Source: RYN-111 sp046723735
GTDB lineage: Bacteria; Actinomycetota; Actinomycetes; Mycobacteriales; SCTD01
Direction: 5' to 3'
Length of the DNA: 40,536 nt
Assembly (NCBI GenBank): GCA_046723735.1
Contig: JBKOVB010000031.1
Span: 1-40,536, forward strand
Notes under the pieces: model-generated
Database searches by the model: none
Seen by the model: the letters and a program-made list of their open reading frames with translations, nothing else
Told to the model about the DNA's origin: nothing
Part shown: positions 29,511 through 37,852 of the stretch, piece after piece
How the letters are laid out: every line of letters begins with the position of its first letter
Numbering within the stretch: position 1 is the first letter of the stretch
Made by a program: the position numbers and the translations under genes

Positions 29511-30412
29511 TGGCCACGACATGGCGTGTAGCCCGGTCGATCCTGCACCTGTTCGATCAGCTGCAGCAGGCCGCGCCCGCGGCCCGGCCGCGCCCGGCTG
29601 GCGAGGTCGCAGCTGAGGAGTGGGGCACCATCGGGGACGTGGCACACGACCCATCGAGCGACCACAGCCCCAAGAACTTCCTCGGGTGGGGCGCACAGAT
29701 CGTGACCGCCGGTGACATTCCTAACCGCCCGGGGCTCGGCCTCGACGCGCACGCGGTATTCGACGCGATCCGGCGCTCGCACGACCCCCGCGTGAAATAC
29801 ATGATCAGCAACGATCAGATTTGCTCGAGCTACGCGACTTCGAGTCGCCGTGCATGGGAGTGGGGACCGTACAACCCAAACGATCCCACCCGTGACCGGC
29901 ACATGACACACGGGCACCTGTCCGTCATGGGCAACGCGGGCTCGGACGGCACGCAGGATTGGGAGACCGGGCTCGGCCACGCGCCCGCGGACACGGAAGA
30001 TGAGGACGACATGGGCGCGAGCACTCCCCCGATCGTGATCGAGCGCGAGGGGATCACCTCGCTCACGCTGCCCCCGACGCAGGCGGGCATTGCCGACCCC
30101 CGGCCGGCATGGCTCAACTTCTGCAACGACACCGCCGGCGCGCTGTACGGCCTGCGCATCTGGTGGACCACGGGTAACGAGCAGTACCACGTGTTCCCCG
30201 GCACCTCGCAGGGCGACGGCGCGACCGGGGGACGGCTCGTCCTGCGGTCCGGCGAGCGCTGGGGTGTCGAGATCCCGGCCGGCGCTTCGGGACTGTCGAT
30301 CATGCGCCTCGCGGTCAACGAGCACGGTAACGTGATCGATCCGACCGACGACCACCGTCCGTACGGCGGTCACCTCACCTGCGCGATCGAGCGCGGCCCG
30401 GTCGTCAAGTAG
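29510..30412 (+). CDS. M15-like zinc peptidase, probable endolysin
   Basis: 300 residues. Residues about 40-150 show the actinophage peptidase pattern: GTIGDVAHDPSSDHSPKN with SDH (ligand His near 52), AGDI with the second ligand Asp near 70, KYMISNDQIC, and RHMTHGHLSV with the third ligand His near 135-137. This is the hedgehog/DD-peptidase (M15) arrangement, so it should cut peptide cross-links of peptidoglycan. Residues about 170-300 form a second beta-rich domain (SLTLPPTQAG..., LYGLRIWWTTGNEQYHVFPGTSQ..., GLSIMRLAVNEHG) that may bind the wall. No signal peptide, so a holin is needed. Confidence 0.7.
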   Translation: MATTWRVARSILHLFDQLQQAAPAARPRPAGEVAAEEWGTIGDVAHDPSSDHSPKNFLGWGAQIVTAGDIPNRPGLGLDAHAVFDAIRRSHDPRVKYMISNDQICSSYATSSRRAWEWGPYNPNDPTRDRHMTHGHLSVMGNAGSDGTQDWETGLGHAPADTEDEDDMGASTPPIVIEREGITSLTLPPTQAGIADPRPAWLNFCNDTAGALYGLRIWWTTGNEQYHVFPGTSQGDGATGGRLVLRSGERWGVEIPAGASGLSIMRLAVNEHGNVIDPTDDHRPYGGHLTCAIERGPVVK

Positions 30413-30428
30413 CGCATCCACGCACGAC

Positions 30429-30481
30429 GAGCCCTCCCCCGTAAACTGCTGATCACCACATCAGCAGCAGGGGGAGGGCTC
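30429..30481 (+). promoter_or_regulatory. two-part hairpin that buries the portal ribosome binding site
   Basis: Outer stem of 12 bp (GAGCCCTCCCCC at 30429-30440 with its complement at 30470-30481) and inner stem of 8 bp (CTGCTGAT at 30446-30453 with ATCAGCAG at 30460-30467). The Shine-Dalgarno sequence GGGGGAGGG of the portal gene forms part of the right arm, with its ATG at 30486. It could be a translational switch; it could also be a terminator without a U tract. Confidence 0.7.
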
Positions 30482-30485
30482 ATCC

Positions 30486-32105
30486 ATGCCGCTCGACTTC
30501 GGGCCCGAAACCGCGTGGCCGCCGGCCGCGGTCAAGGAGGCCGCCCCCTTCTACCGCGAGTGGCTCGCCTGGTATCGCGGCGACGTCCGTGAGCTGCGAC
30601 GGTTCTACGCCGATCAGCGACTGAACAACCCGCCCGTGCGCCCATCGCAGATATCCGGCGGTCTCGTCGGCATGCTCGGCCGCACATTCTATGGGCGCCC
30701 GGTCAACCAGGCAGGGCAGGTTCGGCAGCACGTGCCGGCCGCCAAGGACGTTGCCGCGCTCTCGGCCGCGCTCGTATTCGCCGAGCCGCCGGCGCTCGCG
30801 CTGCCGGACGCTGAGACCGGGGATAAGTCGCAACTCGCGCTTGATGCGCTACTTGACGATGGGGGCGTGTACGCGACGCTGCACGAGAGCGCACAGCTCG
30901 GCGCGGCCGCAGGTGGCGTATACCTGCGCGCTTCAGCGAACGCGGCCGCCGCGGACGGGCCGATCGTCGAGGCGATCCTCCCGGACCAGGCGATCCCGGA
31001 CTTCTACGGCCCATGGCTGCAGTCGGTCACCTTCTGGCGGATCTTGTCAGAGGAGGGCAAGACCCCGGTCATTCGGCACCTCGAACGGCACGAGATGACG
31101 ACCGGGCCGCGGCCCGTGTGCGTCGTGGAGCACGCCCTGTTTGAGGGTGCACCCGACCGGCTCGGCAAGCGCATCCCGCTCGCCGAGCATCCTGAGACCG
31201 AGCGATTCGCGACCATGGTCGACGAGTCCGGCCGGATTGTCATCGGCACGACGCGCCTCGATGTGATCTACGTTCCCGACATGCTGCCGAACACGCTGTT
31301 CGGCCCGCGGCTCGGCACTGCGGCGATCTGGGGCGCAGAGCCACAACTTGACCAGCTTGACGAAACGTGGTCGTCATGGATGCGTGACATTCGACACGGC
31401 AAGGGGCGCCTCGTCGTGCCGCGGCAGTACCTCCGACGACTCGGCGAGGGCGAGGGCACGTATTTTGATCCTGAGCAGGAAGTATTCACTGCTGTCAATG
31501 CACAACTCGGCACGTCCGACTCGTCCACGCTGCAGATCTCACAGTCACAGTTCGCAATCCGGGTAACCGAACACCAGCAGACCAGCCAGGAGCTCTGGCG
31601 GATCATCCTGCGCAACGCAGGGCTCGAGGGCAACGAGGACAGTTCGGAGAACAGCCCCACGCAAACCGCGACCGGGGTGAACGACAAGGCGAGCCGGAAG
31701 CGGGCCACCCGCGCAACCAAGCAGCGGTATTGGACTCCGCAGCTGCGACGCCTCTCGTTCGTGCTGCAAGAGCTGCAGAAACTGTATTGGCCAAGCTCGT
31801 TCCCGGGCGTGCCGCGGCCGGCCGATGTCGAGTGGCCCGACGCGGCCGCCCCGGACATGGAAACCCTCGCCCGGACGCTGCAGCTGCTCGACGCGGCCGG
31901 CTCCGTATCCACCCGGACCAAGATCGAAATGCTGCACCCCGAGTGGTCCGGCGATCAGGTGGATCAGGAGCTCGAGGCAATCCAGGGCGACGCGCCGGCG
32001 CCGCCCGATCCCGCCGATCCGAACGCGACCCCCGAGCCGGTCGGCAATCCACAGCCTGTGGGCGAGCCTGTGGACAACCCCGAGCCGCAGCCCGTGACAG
32101 CCTGA
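30486..32105 (+). CDS. portal protein
   Basis: 539 residues, in the A118/SPP1-like size class. Typical segments: an N-terminal region with FYREWLAWYRGDVRELRRFY, a beta core (IVEAILPDQAIPDFYGPWLQSVTFWRIL), a stem-like region (LDETWSSWMRDIRHGKGRLVVPRQYL, VFTAVNAQLGTSDSSTLQISQSQFAIRVTEHQQTSQELWRIILRNAGLE) and a helical part before the tail end. The acidic Pro-rich C-terminus (PDPADPNATPEPVGNPQPVGE) is disordered. The portal forms the dodecameric DNA gate. It is followed 4 bases later by the MuF gene. Confidence 0.88.
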   Translation: MPLDFGPETAWPPAAVKEAAPFYREWLAWYRGDVRELRRFYADQRLNNPPVRPSQISGGLVGMLGRTFYGRPVNQAGQVRQHVPAAKDVAALSAALVFAEPPALALPDAETGDKSQLALDALLDDGGVYATLHESAQLGAAAGGVYLRASANAAAADGPIVEAILPDQAIPDFYGPWLQSVTFWRILSEEGKTPVIRHLERHEMTTGPRPVCVVEHALFEGAPDRLGKRIPLAEHPETERFATMVDESGRIVIGTTRLDVIYVPDMLPNTLFGPRLGTAAIWGAEPQLDQLDETWSSWMRDIRHGKGRLVVPRQYLRRLGEGEGTYFDPEQEVFTAVNAQLGTSDSSTLQISQSQFAIRVTEHQQTSQELWRIILRNAGLEGNEDSSENSPTQTATGVNDKASRKRATRATKQRYWTPQLRRLSFVLQELQKLYWPSSFPGVPRPADVEWPDAAAPDMETLARTLQLLDAAGSVSTRTKIEMLHPEWSGDQVDQELEAIQGDAPAPPDPADPNATPEPVGNPQPVGEPVDNPEPQPVTA

Positions 32106-32109
32106 TTTC

Positions 32110-33999
32110 GTGCCTGTTGACCGCTTGACCGCTGAAGGCGTCGGAGATGAGCTCCGACGCCTGTACGGCGCGCTCGAGCGCGACCTTGCCGCCGGCACCG
32201 CGCGACGCCTCGCCCGCGGGATCGAACAGCCGGACTGGGCCGCGCAGAAGCTTGCCGCGGCTGGCGAGCTGCGCCGATGGGTGGAGGGGCTCGTGCGCCG
32301 CACCTCCGGCCGCGGTGCGCAGGACGCGCGAGACGCGGTAGAGGCAGCGTTCGCGCGTGGCGGCGCGGCGGCCGAGCGCGCGCTTGCCGGCCGGCAGTTC
32401 CGGCGGCCGCGCCAGCAGGCCGCGGTGCGTGAGGCGTTCCCCGGCACGGGCAACATCAACGCCCTCGCCTCGAGCCTCGCGGGGCGGCTCGAGGCGACCG
32501 GGCCGCGTGTCGTGCGCAGCGTGGTGGACGCGTACCGCGCCACGGTGAGCGCCGGCGCGGCCAGCGTGCTCGGCGGCGCGACCGCCCGGCGCGAGGCCGC
32601 TCAGGGCGTGTGGAACCGCTTGCTTGACCAGGGCTTCACGGGCTTCACGGACGTGCGCGGCCGGCGCTGGTCCCTCGCCGGGTACGTGGACATGGCCACG
32701 CGCACGACGACCGCGCAGGCGGCCGTACAGGGGCAGCTCGATCGGCAAGCCGATCTCGGTCTCGATCTGGTGATCGTGAGCAACGCCCCGCAGGAGTGCC
32801 CACGCTGCCGGCCGTGGGAGGGCAAGATCCTTACCCGCGACGAGTCAGGCCGCGGGGGTAGATCGCTGCAGGTGGAGCACGCGGTTGAAGATCGGAATAT
32901 CACCGTGCACGCGGCCGGCAGCGTCAGCGAGGCGATCGCCGATGGCCTGCTGCACCCGAACTGTCGGCACTCGCTGAGCGCCTACCTGCCAGGGCTCACC
33001 GTCGCGCCCACGCACACGGCCGACCCTGAGGGCAACGCGGCACGCGTGCGCCTGCGCGAGCTCGAGCGGCGCGCCCGGGCGGCGCGGCTGCAGGAAGCGG
33101 GCGCGCTCACTCCCGAGGGCAAGGCTGCCGCGCAGGCGCGCCTACGCGCGACACAAGCCGAAATCAGGCAGCATGTCGAGGACACAAAGCACCTCGGCAT
33201 CAAGCGCAAGCCCGAACGCGAGCGCCTCGAGCTTGGTAACGTGCGCAAGGGCTCGGCGCCTCAGGGGACGCAAAGGGCGCCGAGCCCTCCCCCAGCCCCC
33301 CGGCCGCAGCCGCAACCGGCGCCGCAACCCGAGCCGGCCGCCCCGCCAGCGCCAGCGCCGGCCGCGCCCACCATGCCGACGCACCTGTCGTTGCCGCCGG
33401 CCGGCACGCGCGAGCGCGCGCTTGCCGAGCAGCTGCTGCACGATCAGTTGGGCATCGTCCCCTCGGCCGTGCAGCGACTTGCGGGGGTGCGCACGGCGAC
33501 TCGGCAGGAAGTCGAGGACATTGAGCGACAGGTTGGACGTAAGGGGGTCGCGGCCTTCTACGCGCCGGCTGGCCGCGAGATCGTCATTGGTGATCACGCG
33601 TTCGAGCCGGAGATGATCACGGTATGGCGTGACTCGGTGGACGCTAAGTGGTTCGTGCAGTGCGGCAAGGATCACCTCGGCGCCCGGGGGGCGGGCGCAC
33701 ACGAATTCGGACACCACATGGATTACCAGGTGCTGCGGAAGGCTCCGTCCGCGGTGCAGGAGGCATTCTGGGGGAGCGTCGCAGACGCGCTCGGCCTGCG
33801 TCGACTCGGGGCGTTCGAGTCGGTTGAGGATTGGGTGTACACCCACAGGGCAGTCATTACCGAGAAAATCTCGGAGTATGGCGCGACGGATGCCGATGAG
33901 TTCCTGGCCGAGATCTGGCACGAGTACAGCACCAACGCGCACCCGCGGCCGCACATCAAGATCATCGGTGACGCGCTACGGAAGATCTCGGAAGGCTGA
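32110..33999 (+). CDS. MuF-like minor head protein fused to a zinc metallopeptidase domain
   Basis: 629 residues, start GTG. The first ~300 are a MuF-type head protein, with the family end SNAPQECPRCRPWEGKIL (about 228-245) and HPNCRHSLSAYLPGL (about 282-296). A helical region and a Pro/Ala/Gln-rich linker (about 390-425, PSPPPAPRPQPQPAPQPEP-like) follow. The last ~200 residues carry a zincin motif HEFGHH (about 530-535) in GAGAHEFGHHMDY and a later DEFLAEIWHEY (about 595) that can give the third ligand. This matches known MuF polymorphic proteins that carry C-terminal enzyme domains into the host with the DNA. The effector role is an inference. Confidence 0.8.
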   Translation: MPVDRLTAEGVGDELRRLYGALERDLAAGTARRLARGIEQPDWAAQKLAAAGELRRWVEGLVRRTSGRGAQDARDAVEAAFARGGAAAERALAGRQFRRPRQQAAVREAFPGTGNINALASSLAGRLEATGPRVVRSVVDAYRATVSAGAASVLGGATARREAAQGVWNRLLDQGFTGFTDVRGRRWSLAGYVDMATRTTTAQAAVQGQLDRQADLGLDLVIVSNAPQECPRCRPWEGKILTRDESGRGGRSLQVEHAVEDRNITVHAAGSVSEAIADGLLHPNCRHSLSAYLPGLTVAPTHTADPEGNAARVRLRELERRARAARLQEAGALTPEGKAAAQARLRATQAEIRQHVEDTKHLGIKRKPERERLELGNVRKGSAPQGTQRAPSPPPAPRPQPQPAPQPEPAAPPAPAPAAPTMPTHLSLPPAGTRERALAEQLLHDQLGIVPSAVQRLAGVRTATRQEVEDIERQVGRKGVAAFYAPAGREIVIGDHAFEPEMITVWRDSVDAKWFVQCGKDHLGARGAGAHEFGHHMDYQVLRKAPSAVQEAFWGSVADALGLRRLGAFESVEDWVYTHRAVITEKISEYGATDADEFLAEIWHEYSTNAHPRPHIKIIGDALRKISEG

Positions 34000-34001
34000 T
34001 C

Positions 34002-34241
34002 ATGACGACGCGACTGCCAGTGCTCTGCAACGCATGCGCACATTTCAATGCCAACGATCCGGCGAACTGCCGCGCCTTCCCTCAGGGCATCCCGGTCGAG
34101 ATCGGCTCGTTCGGTCACGATCACCACGAGGCGTTCCCGGGCGACCATGGCGTGCAGTTCGAGCTTGCAGATCGCCCGGGCGCGCTGCAGGCACTCAGCG
34201 ATTGGGAGCGCGTGTTCGGCGCTCAGGCGCGGCGCGCCTGA
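34002..34241 (+). CDS. small Cys-containing hypothetical protein
   Basis: 79 residues. CNACAHFNANDPANCRAFPQGIP and GHDHHEAFPGDHGVQFEL follow a phage pattern of C-x2-C...C-x-AFP...H..P.PGD, so a metal may be bound. It lies right after the MuF gene. The end overlaps a convergent small gene by 19 bases. Function unknown. Confidence 0.6.
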   Translation: MTTRLPVLCNACAHFNANDPANCRAFPQGIPVEIGSFGHDHHEAFPGDHGVQFELADRPGALQALSDWERVFGAQARRA

Positions 34242-34408
34242 GCGATCGCGGCCTCGAGCGCCGCAATCAGCTGCTCGGCCCCCTCGATGTCGAGCTGTCC
34301 GTAGAGCCCCTCGGCGCCATCCTCAACGCCAACCTCGATCGTGCTCCCGAGCACCTCAACCGTCATGTCTGCGTCACCTGCGGGAATCTCCATGCGCGTC
34401 ATGCCCAT
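34223..34408 (-). CDS. small acidic hypothetical protein on the minus strand
   Basis: 61 residues from 34408, or 59 from 34402 (MTRMEIPAGDADMTVEVLGSTIEVGVEDGAEGLYGQLDIEGAEQLIAALEAAIAQARRA). Beta strands then a long helix. The choice between the ATGs is open: TAGGCT lies 7 bases before the one at 34402, and TATCAG of site F lies 10 bases before the one at 34408. It opposes the capsid genes. Function unknown. Confidence 0.55.
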   Translation of the reverse strand: MGMTRMEIPAGDADMTVEVLGSTIEVGVEDGAEGLYGQLDIEGAEQLIAALEAAIAQARRA

Positions 34409-34412
34409 GAGC

Positions 34413-34679
34413 CTACGCCTGATAGTGGCGCTCCACTATTGCCCCTGAGCAGGGCATACGCGGCGACGGGTTCGTCGACGGGCGGCGCGACGGGTTCACT
34501 GGCGGGGTCTGTACCGCGTAAGACACGCGACGTGAGCGCCGTGTAAGGCGCGGTCGCCTACTCGCCCCCTTACACCTCGCGGTCGATCGGCTGTCGAGGC
34601 GTTCAATCTGGCTGTTCGGCTGACGTTGAAATCTGACGAAAACGGACACGATTGAAAAGCTCGCCGAGGAATCGGACAT
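34413..34679 (-). CDS. possible small basic protein (doubtful)
   Basis: An 88-residue frame (MSDSSASFSIVSVFVRFQRQPNSQIERLDSRS...) with CGAGGCG 7 bases before its ATG, lying behind the site K promoter. Third-base GC is much weaker than in neighbours, and the product is Arg-rich with no pattern. It may be non-coding. Confidence 0.2.
   Translation of the reverse strand: MSDSSASFSIVSVFVRFQRQPNSQIERLDSRSTARCKGASRRPRLTRRSRRVSYAVQTPPVNPSRRPSTNPSPRMPCSGAIVERHYQA
34419..34447 (-). promoter_or_regulatory. promoter with embedded operator, site F (leftward)
   Basis: Operator TAGTGGAGCGCCACTA (34438-34423) is a perfect 6-bp inverted repeat with a 4-base centre. Read leftward, -10 TATCAG (34424-34419) sits in the usual register. 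The -35 (CAGGGG) is poor. It precedes the small gene 34223-34408. Confidence 0.65.
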
Positions 34680-34800
34680 ATAGGCGCGCCTCGAGAACGA
34701 AACGGACACAACAGCGCGTCACTATATCGGTCAAGTCGCATGCCCGCGGGTGGCCCGATGTGCCGTATTCTGGCGATCACTTAGACGTCCGTGGCGTCTC
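34440..34800. other. non-coding region before the scaffold and capsid genes
   Basis: A gap of over 350 bases with lower GC and several repeats. CGGACAC occurs at 34641-34647 and 34703-34709, with a CGGACAT between. GCGACGGGTTC is repeated near 34460 and 34485. GTGTAAGG (34541-34548) and CCTTACAC (34568-34575) form an 8-bp inverted repeat. TATTCT at about 34767 may be the -10 for the capsid transcript. Function not determined. Confidence 0.5.
34706..34734 (-). promoter_or_regulatory. degenerate promoter/operator, site K (leftward)
   Basis: Read leftward: -35 TTGACC (34734-34729), 17-base spacer, -10 TTGTGT (34711-34706). Operator TAGTGACGCGCTGTTG (34724-34709) keeps the left half only. It has no convincing downstream gene. 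Confidence 0.45.
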
Positions 34801-34823
34801 GCTTACTCCCGTGGAGGCAGCAC

Positions 34824-35504
34824 ATGTTCACCCGTCGCCAGCGCGGCCCGTTCCGTCGTACGGCTCCCGTGGAGCCCGGTACCGGTACGCCCGACAACGG
34901 TGGCGCACCCGTAACCCCGCCCGCCCCGGCCCCGGCGCCGGCCGCTCCGCCCGCGTTCGATCCCAACTCGCTCACGCCTGAGGCGCGCGCGTGGATGGAC
35001 GAGCAGGTGCGCAAGGCCGATGAGAAGGCACGGACGGGCACCCGCGACAACGCGGCCAAGCAGGCGACCGACGAGATCACCAGGAAGCTCGCTGAGGCAC
35101 TCGGCGTCGCTCCCAAGGCCGCCTCGCCAGAAGCGCTGTCCGTGGAGATCGCGACACTCAAGGCACGCAATGCCGAGCTCGCACAGTCCAAGGCGATCTC
35201 GGATGCATGCCGCGCCGATGCCGTGAAGGCCGATGCCGATCTCGTCGAGGCCTTGCTCGCCCGCAAGGGCAAGTTGAAGGATCTCGATCCGGACGCGGCC
35301 GATTTCAGCGCCAAGATCAACGCGCTCGTGCTCGAGACCGTCAACGCCAACCCCCGCTTGAAGCTCGACGCAGCGCCCGCGGCGCCGGCGCCGGGCGGCA
35401 GCGCGCCGGTCGCCCCGATGACGGGCGGCACGGCCGGCGAGGGGCGGAAGCGACCCGAGAGCATCGCGCAGGCGCTGGCCGAAGCACGCGCAGCACGCAA
35501 GTAA
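34824..35504 (+). CDS. capsid scaffolding protein
   Basis: 226 residues directly before the major capsid gene. The protein is Pro-rich at first (VEPGTGTPDNGGAPVTPPAPAPAPAAPP), then helical and charged (EARAWMDEQVRKADEKARTGTRDNAAKQATDEITRKLAEAL..., VEIATLKARNAELAQSKAISDACRADAVKADADLVEALLARKGKL), and ends Gly/Ala-rich with a basic helix (RKRPESIAQALAEARAARK) that likely binds the capsid protein. The start at 34824 has GGAGG 6 bases upstream; earlier starts lack one. Confidence 0.78.
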   Translation: MFTRRQRGPFRRTAPVEPGTGTPDNGGAPVTPPAPAPAPAAPPAFDPNSLTPEARAWMDEQVRKADEKARTGTRDNAAKQATDEITRKLAEALGVAPKAASPEALSVEIATLKARNAELAQSKAISDACRADAVKADADLVEALLARKGKLKDLDPDAADFSAKINALVLETVNANPRLKLDAAPAAPAPGGSAPVAPMTGGTAGEGRKRPESIAQALAEARAARK

Positions 35505-35540
35505 TCCCCCCGAAACACCCTCTCTACGGGAGAAACATCA

Positions 35541-36557
35541 ATGGCAATCACTCTCGCGCAGGCGATGGTGAACGCTGCCACGGATGTTGACTACGCGGTC
35601 ATCGACGATTTCCGGCGGTACAACAATGTGCTGCTCGAGAACATCGTTTTCGATGACGTGGTCAACCCCACCGGCGGCGCCACCATGGTCTACGGCTACA
35701 CGCGGCTGGTCACCCCGACCGCCGCACAGACCCGCGCAATCAACTCGGAATACATCCCGGGCCGTGCGACTCGGCAGCAGATCACCGTCAACCTGAAGCA
35801 GTGGGGCGGCTCGTTCGAGCTCGACCGGGTGTTGCGCAATCTTGGCCAGGCCGCCACGAACGAGGAACAGTTTCAGCTGCAACAGCTCGGCATCTCGACG
35901 CAGATGAAGTTCAACGAGATGGTCGTCCTCGGTGACGTCGCCGTCGACGCCAACGGGTTCGACGGACTCGCCAAGATCCTGAGCGGCACCTCGAACGAGG
36001 TGAACAGTGCGATCCTCGACCTGACTGCGGCGACGGTCACGACGCAGGCGCTCGCCCTCGCCGCGCTCGACAAGATCGACGTGTGGCTGTCCGGCATCTA
36101 CGCGAGCCGGATCGGCTCGGGGCAGTCCTCGAGCATGGTCGGCAGCCTGCCGCCCGGGCGGCTCGCGATCCTCGGCAACACCGCCTCGATCACGCGGCTC
36201 AAGGCCATCATGCGTTGGTCCGCGCTGTTCACGCAGACGGACATCGGCCTCGGGCAGAAGGTCGACAGCTACGGCCCGTGGCTGCTGATCAACATTGGCG
36301 ATCGCAACGACGGTACCGGCCCGATCATCCCCATCGGCGTGACCGGCACCGGCGAGACCGATCTCTACGCGGTCAGCTTCGGTATGGACGCGTTGCACGG
36401 CGCGAGCCTCGCGGGCAAGCCCCTCCTGCAGTACTTCGAGCCGCTGTGGGACGCGCCCGGCGCCGTCAAGATCGGCGAGCTCGAGATGGGCCCGGCCGCA
36501 CTCGTGCTCAAGAGCACCAAGGCCGCGGGCGTGTACAAGAAAGTCAAGGTGCAGTAA
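35541..36557 (+). CDS. major capsid protein
   Basis: 338 residues; expected HK97 fold. Typical segments: an N-terminal helix (LAQAMVNAATDVDYAVIDDFRRYNNVLLENIVFDD), an E-loop-like part (ATMVYGYTRLVTPTAAQTRAINSEYIPGRATRQQITVNLKQWGGSFELDRVL), the spine-helix region (EQFQLQQLGISTQMKFNEMVVLGD), and an A-domain with LPPGRLAILGNTASITRLKAIM and a C-terminal strand series (ETDLYAVSFGMDALHGASL). It follows the scaffold and precedes head accessory proteins. GGGAGAAACATCAATG is the start region. Confidence 0.88.
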   Translation: MAITLAQAMVNAATDVDYAVIDDFRRYNNVLLENIVFDDVVNPTGGATMVYGYTRLVTPTAAQTRAINSEYIPGRATRQQITVNLKQWGGSFELDRVLRNLGQAATNEEQFQLQQLGISTQMKFNEMVVLGDVAVDANGFDGLAKILSGTSNEVNSAILDLTAATVTTQALALAALDKIDVWLSGIYASRIGSGQSSSMVGSLPPGRLAILGNTASITRLKAIMRWSALFTQTDIGLGQKVDSYGPWLLINIGDRNDGTGPIIPIGVTGTGETDLYAVSFGMDALHGASLAGKPLLQYFEPLWDAPGAVKIGELEMGPAALVLKSTKAAGVYKKVKVQ

Positions 36558-37201
36558 TGGCACGCTTCGAGATCACGACCCCGGCACCGGGGTTCACCGG
36601 CGAGAGCCGGGGGATCGCCTTCCAGCAGGGCAAGGCGGTCATCACGAGCGACACCAAGGATGGGCTGAGCGCCCTCACGTACTTCTACGGCGCCGGGTAC
36701 GGCGTGCTGCCCCTCGACGGCGTGACCGCGGCCGAGATCGTGCAGCGCGGCAACGAGTCGCCGGAGGAGGAGGCCGCGCGCCTCGACCGCGAGATTGCCG
36801 AGCTCGAGGCACGGCAGTCCCTCGATGACAAGCGGGCGAAGCGTGACGCGCTCTACCGCGACGTGTACGGCGACGAGGCCGCCGACGCGCGACAGGCCGC
36901 GGCCGAGCCGGTCGACGAGATGACCACGCTCACGACCGGCACCGCGCCCACCGTGGCGACGGCGGCCGCCGGCGACCCCGGCATCGAGCCGAGCGAGCAG
37001 GGGGAGGGCGCCTCGAGCGAGCTGCTCGTGCCCCCGGCCGGCAACGCGTCAGTCGACGAGTGGCGCAAGTGGGCGGTCGACAGTGGCCGCGCGCAGGAGT
37101 CCGACGTGTCCGGCATGAGCCGGACCGCAATTCAGCAGCGGTACGGCGCCGAGTACGACGCCGAGCGCGAGGCGCAGCTCAAGGGTGGTGACGCGGCATG
37201 A
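36557..37201 (+). CDS. head accessory protein with a Rho-N/HeH-like C-terminus
   Basis: 214 residues. The first 60 residues are beta-rich (FEITTPAPGFTGESRGIAFQQGKAVITSDTKDGLSALTYFYGAGYGVLPLDG), typical of proteins behind the capsid gene. A coiled region follows (EEEAARLDREIAELEARQSLDDKRAKRDALYRDVYG), then a flexible stretch, and a C-terminal helical motif (SVDEWRKWAVDSGRAQESDVSGMSRTAIQQRYG) like HeH or Rho-N domains. The ATG overlaps the capsid stop (TAATG). Confidence 0.6.
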   Translation: MARFEITTPAPGFTGESRGIAFQQGKAVITSDTKDGLSALTYFYGAGYGVLPLDGVTAAEIVQRGNESPEEEAARLDREIAELEARQSLDDKRAKRDALYRDVYGDEAADARQAAAEPVDEMTTLTTGTAPTVATAAAGDPGIEPSEQGEGASSELLVPPAGNASVDEWRKWAVDSGRAQESDVSGMSRTAIQQRYGAEYDAEREAQLKGGDAA

Positions 37202-37773
37202 CGCAGCGCGGCCTGTATGACCGTTCAGTGCACGATCTGTGGGGCCACCTGAAGAACGCCGATCCGGCGAGCCCGGACACGTTCGTGCGCCGCACGCTGG
37301 CGCGTACCGACATCAACTCGGCCGCCGGTGTCACCGTCCCCACGACCGGCAAGCTCCTCGTGGTGCCGGTCGTGCTCGAGGCGGGCGACACCGTGACCTC
37401 GGTCGGGTTCGTCACCGGCACGACCGCGGCCGGCACCCCGACGTCCGGGTTCGTGGCCCTGTACAACTCGGCCGGCACCCTGCTCGGGCAGTCCGCGGAC
37501 TTCACGACGACCGCGATGGGCGCCTCGACCGTGTTCACGAAGGCGCTCGCGTCGCCCATCCGCGCGTCCGCCCCGGGCGTGTACTACATCGGGTGGTGCG
37601 TTGCCGCGACCACCATGCCCACCTTGCTTGGTACCCCGGTCGCCCCGGCGATCGCTACCGGTGAGGTGAGCTACGCCCGGGAGTCCACCTCGGCTACGTA
37701 CACCACGACCGCTCCGAGCACCCTGCCGGCGCTGTCGGCTCGGATCGACTGCCCCTACTTCGAGTTGATCTAG
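37198..37773 (+). CDS. beta-rich head protein, possible decoration protein
   Basis: 191 residues; ATGA overlap with the gene before. After a short N-terminal helix (YDRSVHDLWGHLKNAD) the protein is all beta with repeated strands (GKLLVVPVVLEAGDTVTSVGFVTGTTAAGTPTSGFVALYNSAGTLLGQSADFTTTA, GVYYIGWCVAATTMPTLLG). The pattern is that of small capsid-surface or fibre proteins. It ends before a long terminator hairpin, so this is the end of the capsid operon. Confidence 0.6.
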   Translation: MTQRGLYDRSVHDLWGHLKNADPASPDTFVRRTLARTDINSAAGVTVPTTGKLLVVPVVLEAGDTVTSVGFVTGTTAAGTPTSGFVALYNSAGTLLGQSADFTTTAMGASTVFTKALASPIRASAPGVYYIGWCVAATTMPTLLGTPVAPAIATGEVSYARESTSATYTTTAPSTLPALSARIDCPYFELI

Positions 37774-37805
37774 TATCGTCGATCCGACGACGAGGGACCG
37801 TCCAG

Positions 37806-37852
37806 CTACCCTCGCAACAGGCCGAACACGACGCGGCCTGTTGCGAGGGTAG
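37806..37852 (+). terminator. 18-bp terminator hairpin that overlaps promoter D
   Basis: A perfect 18-bp stem, 37806-37823 with 37835-37852, 11-base loop. The right arm contains the -35 TTGCGA and the first three bases of operator D. A capsid transcript should end here while a new one starts. Confidence 0.85.
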
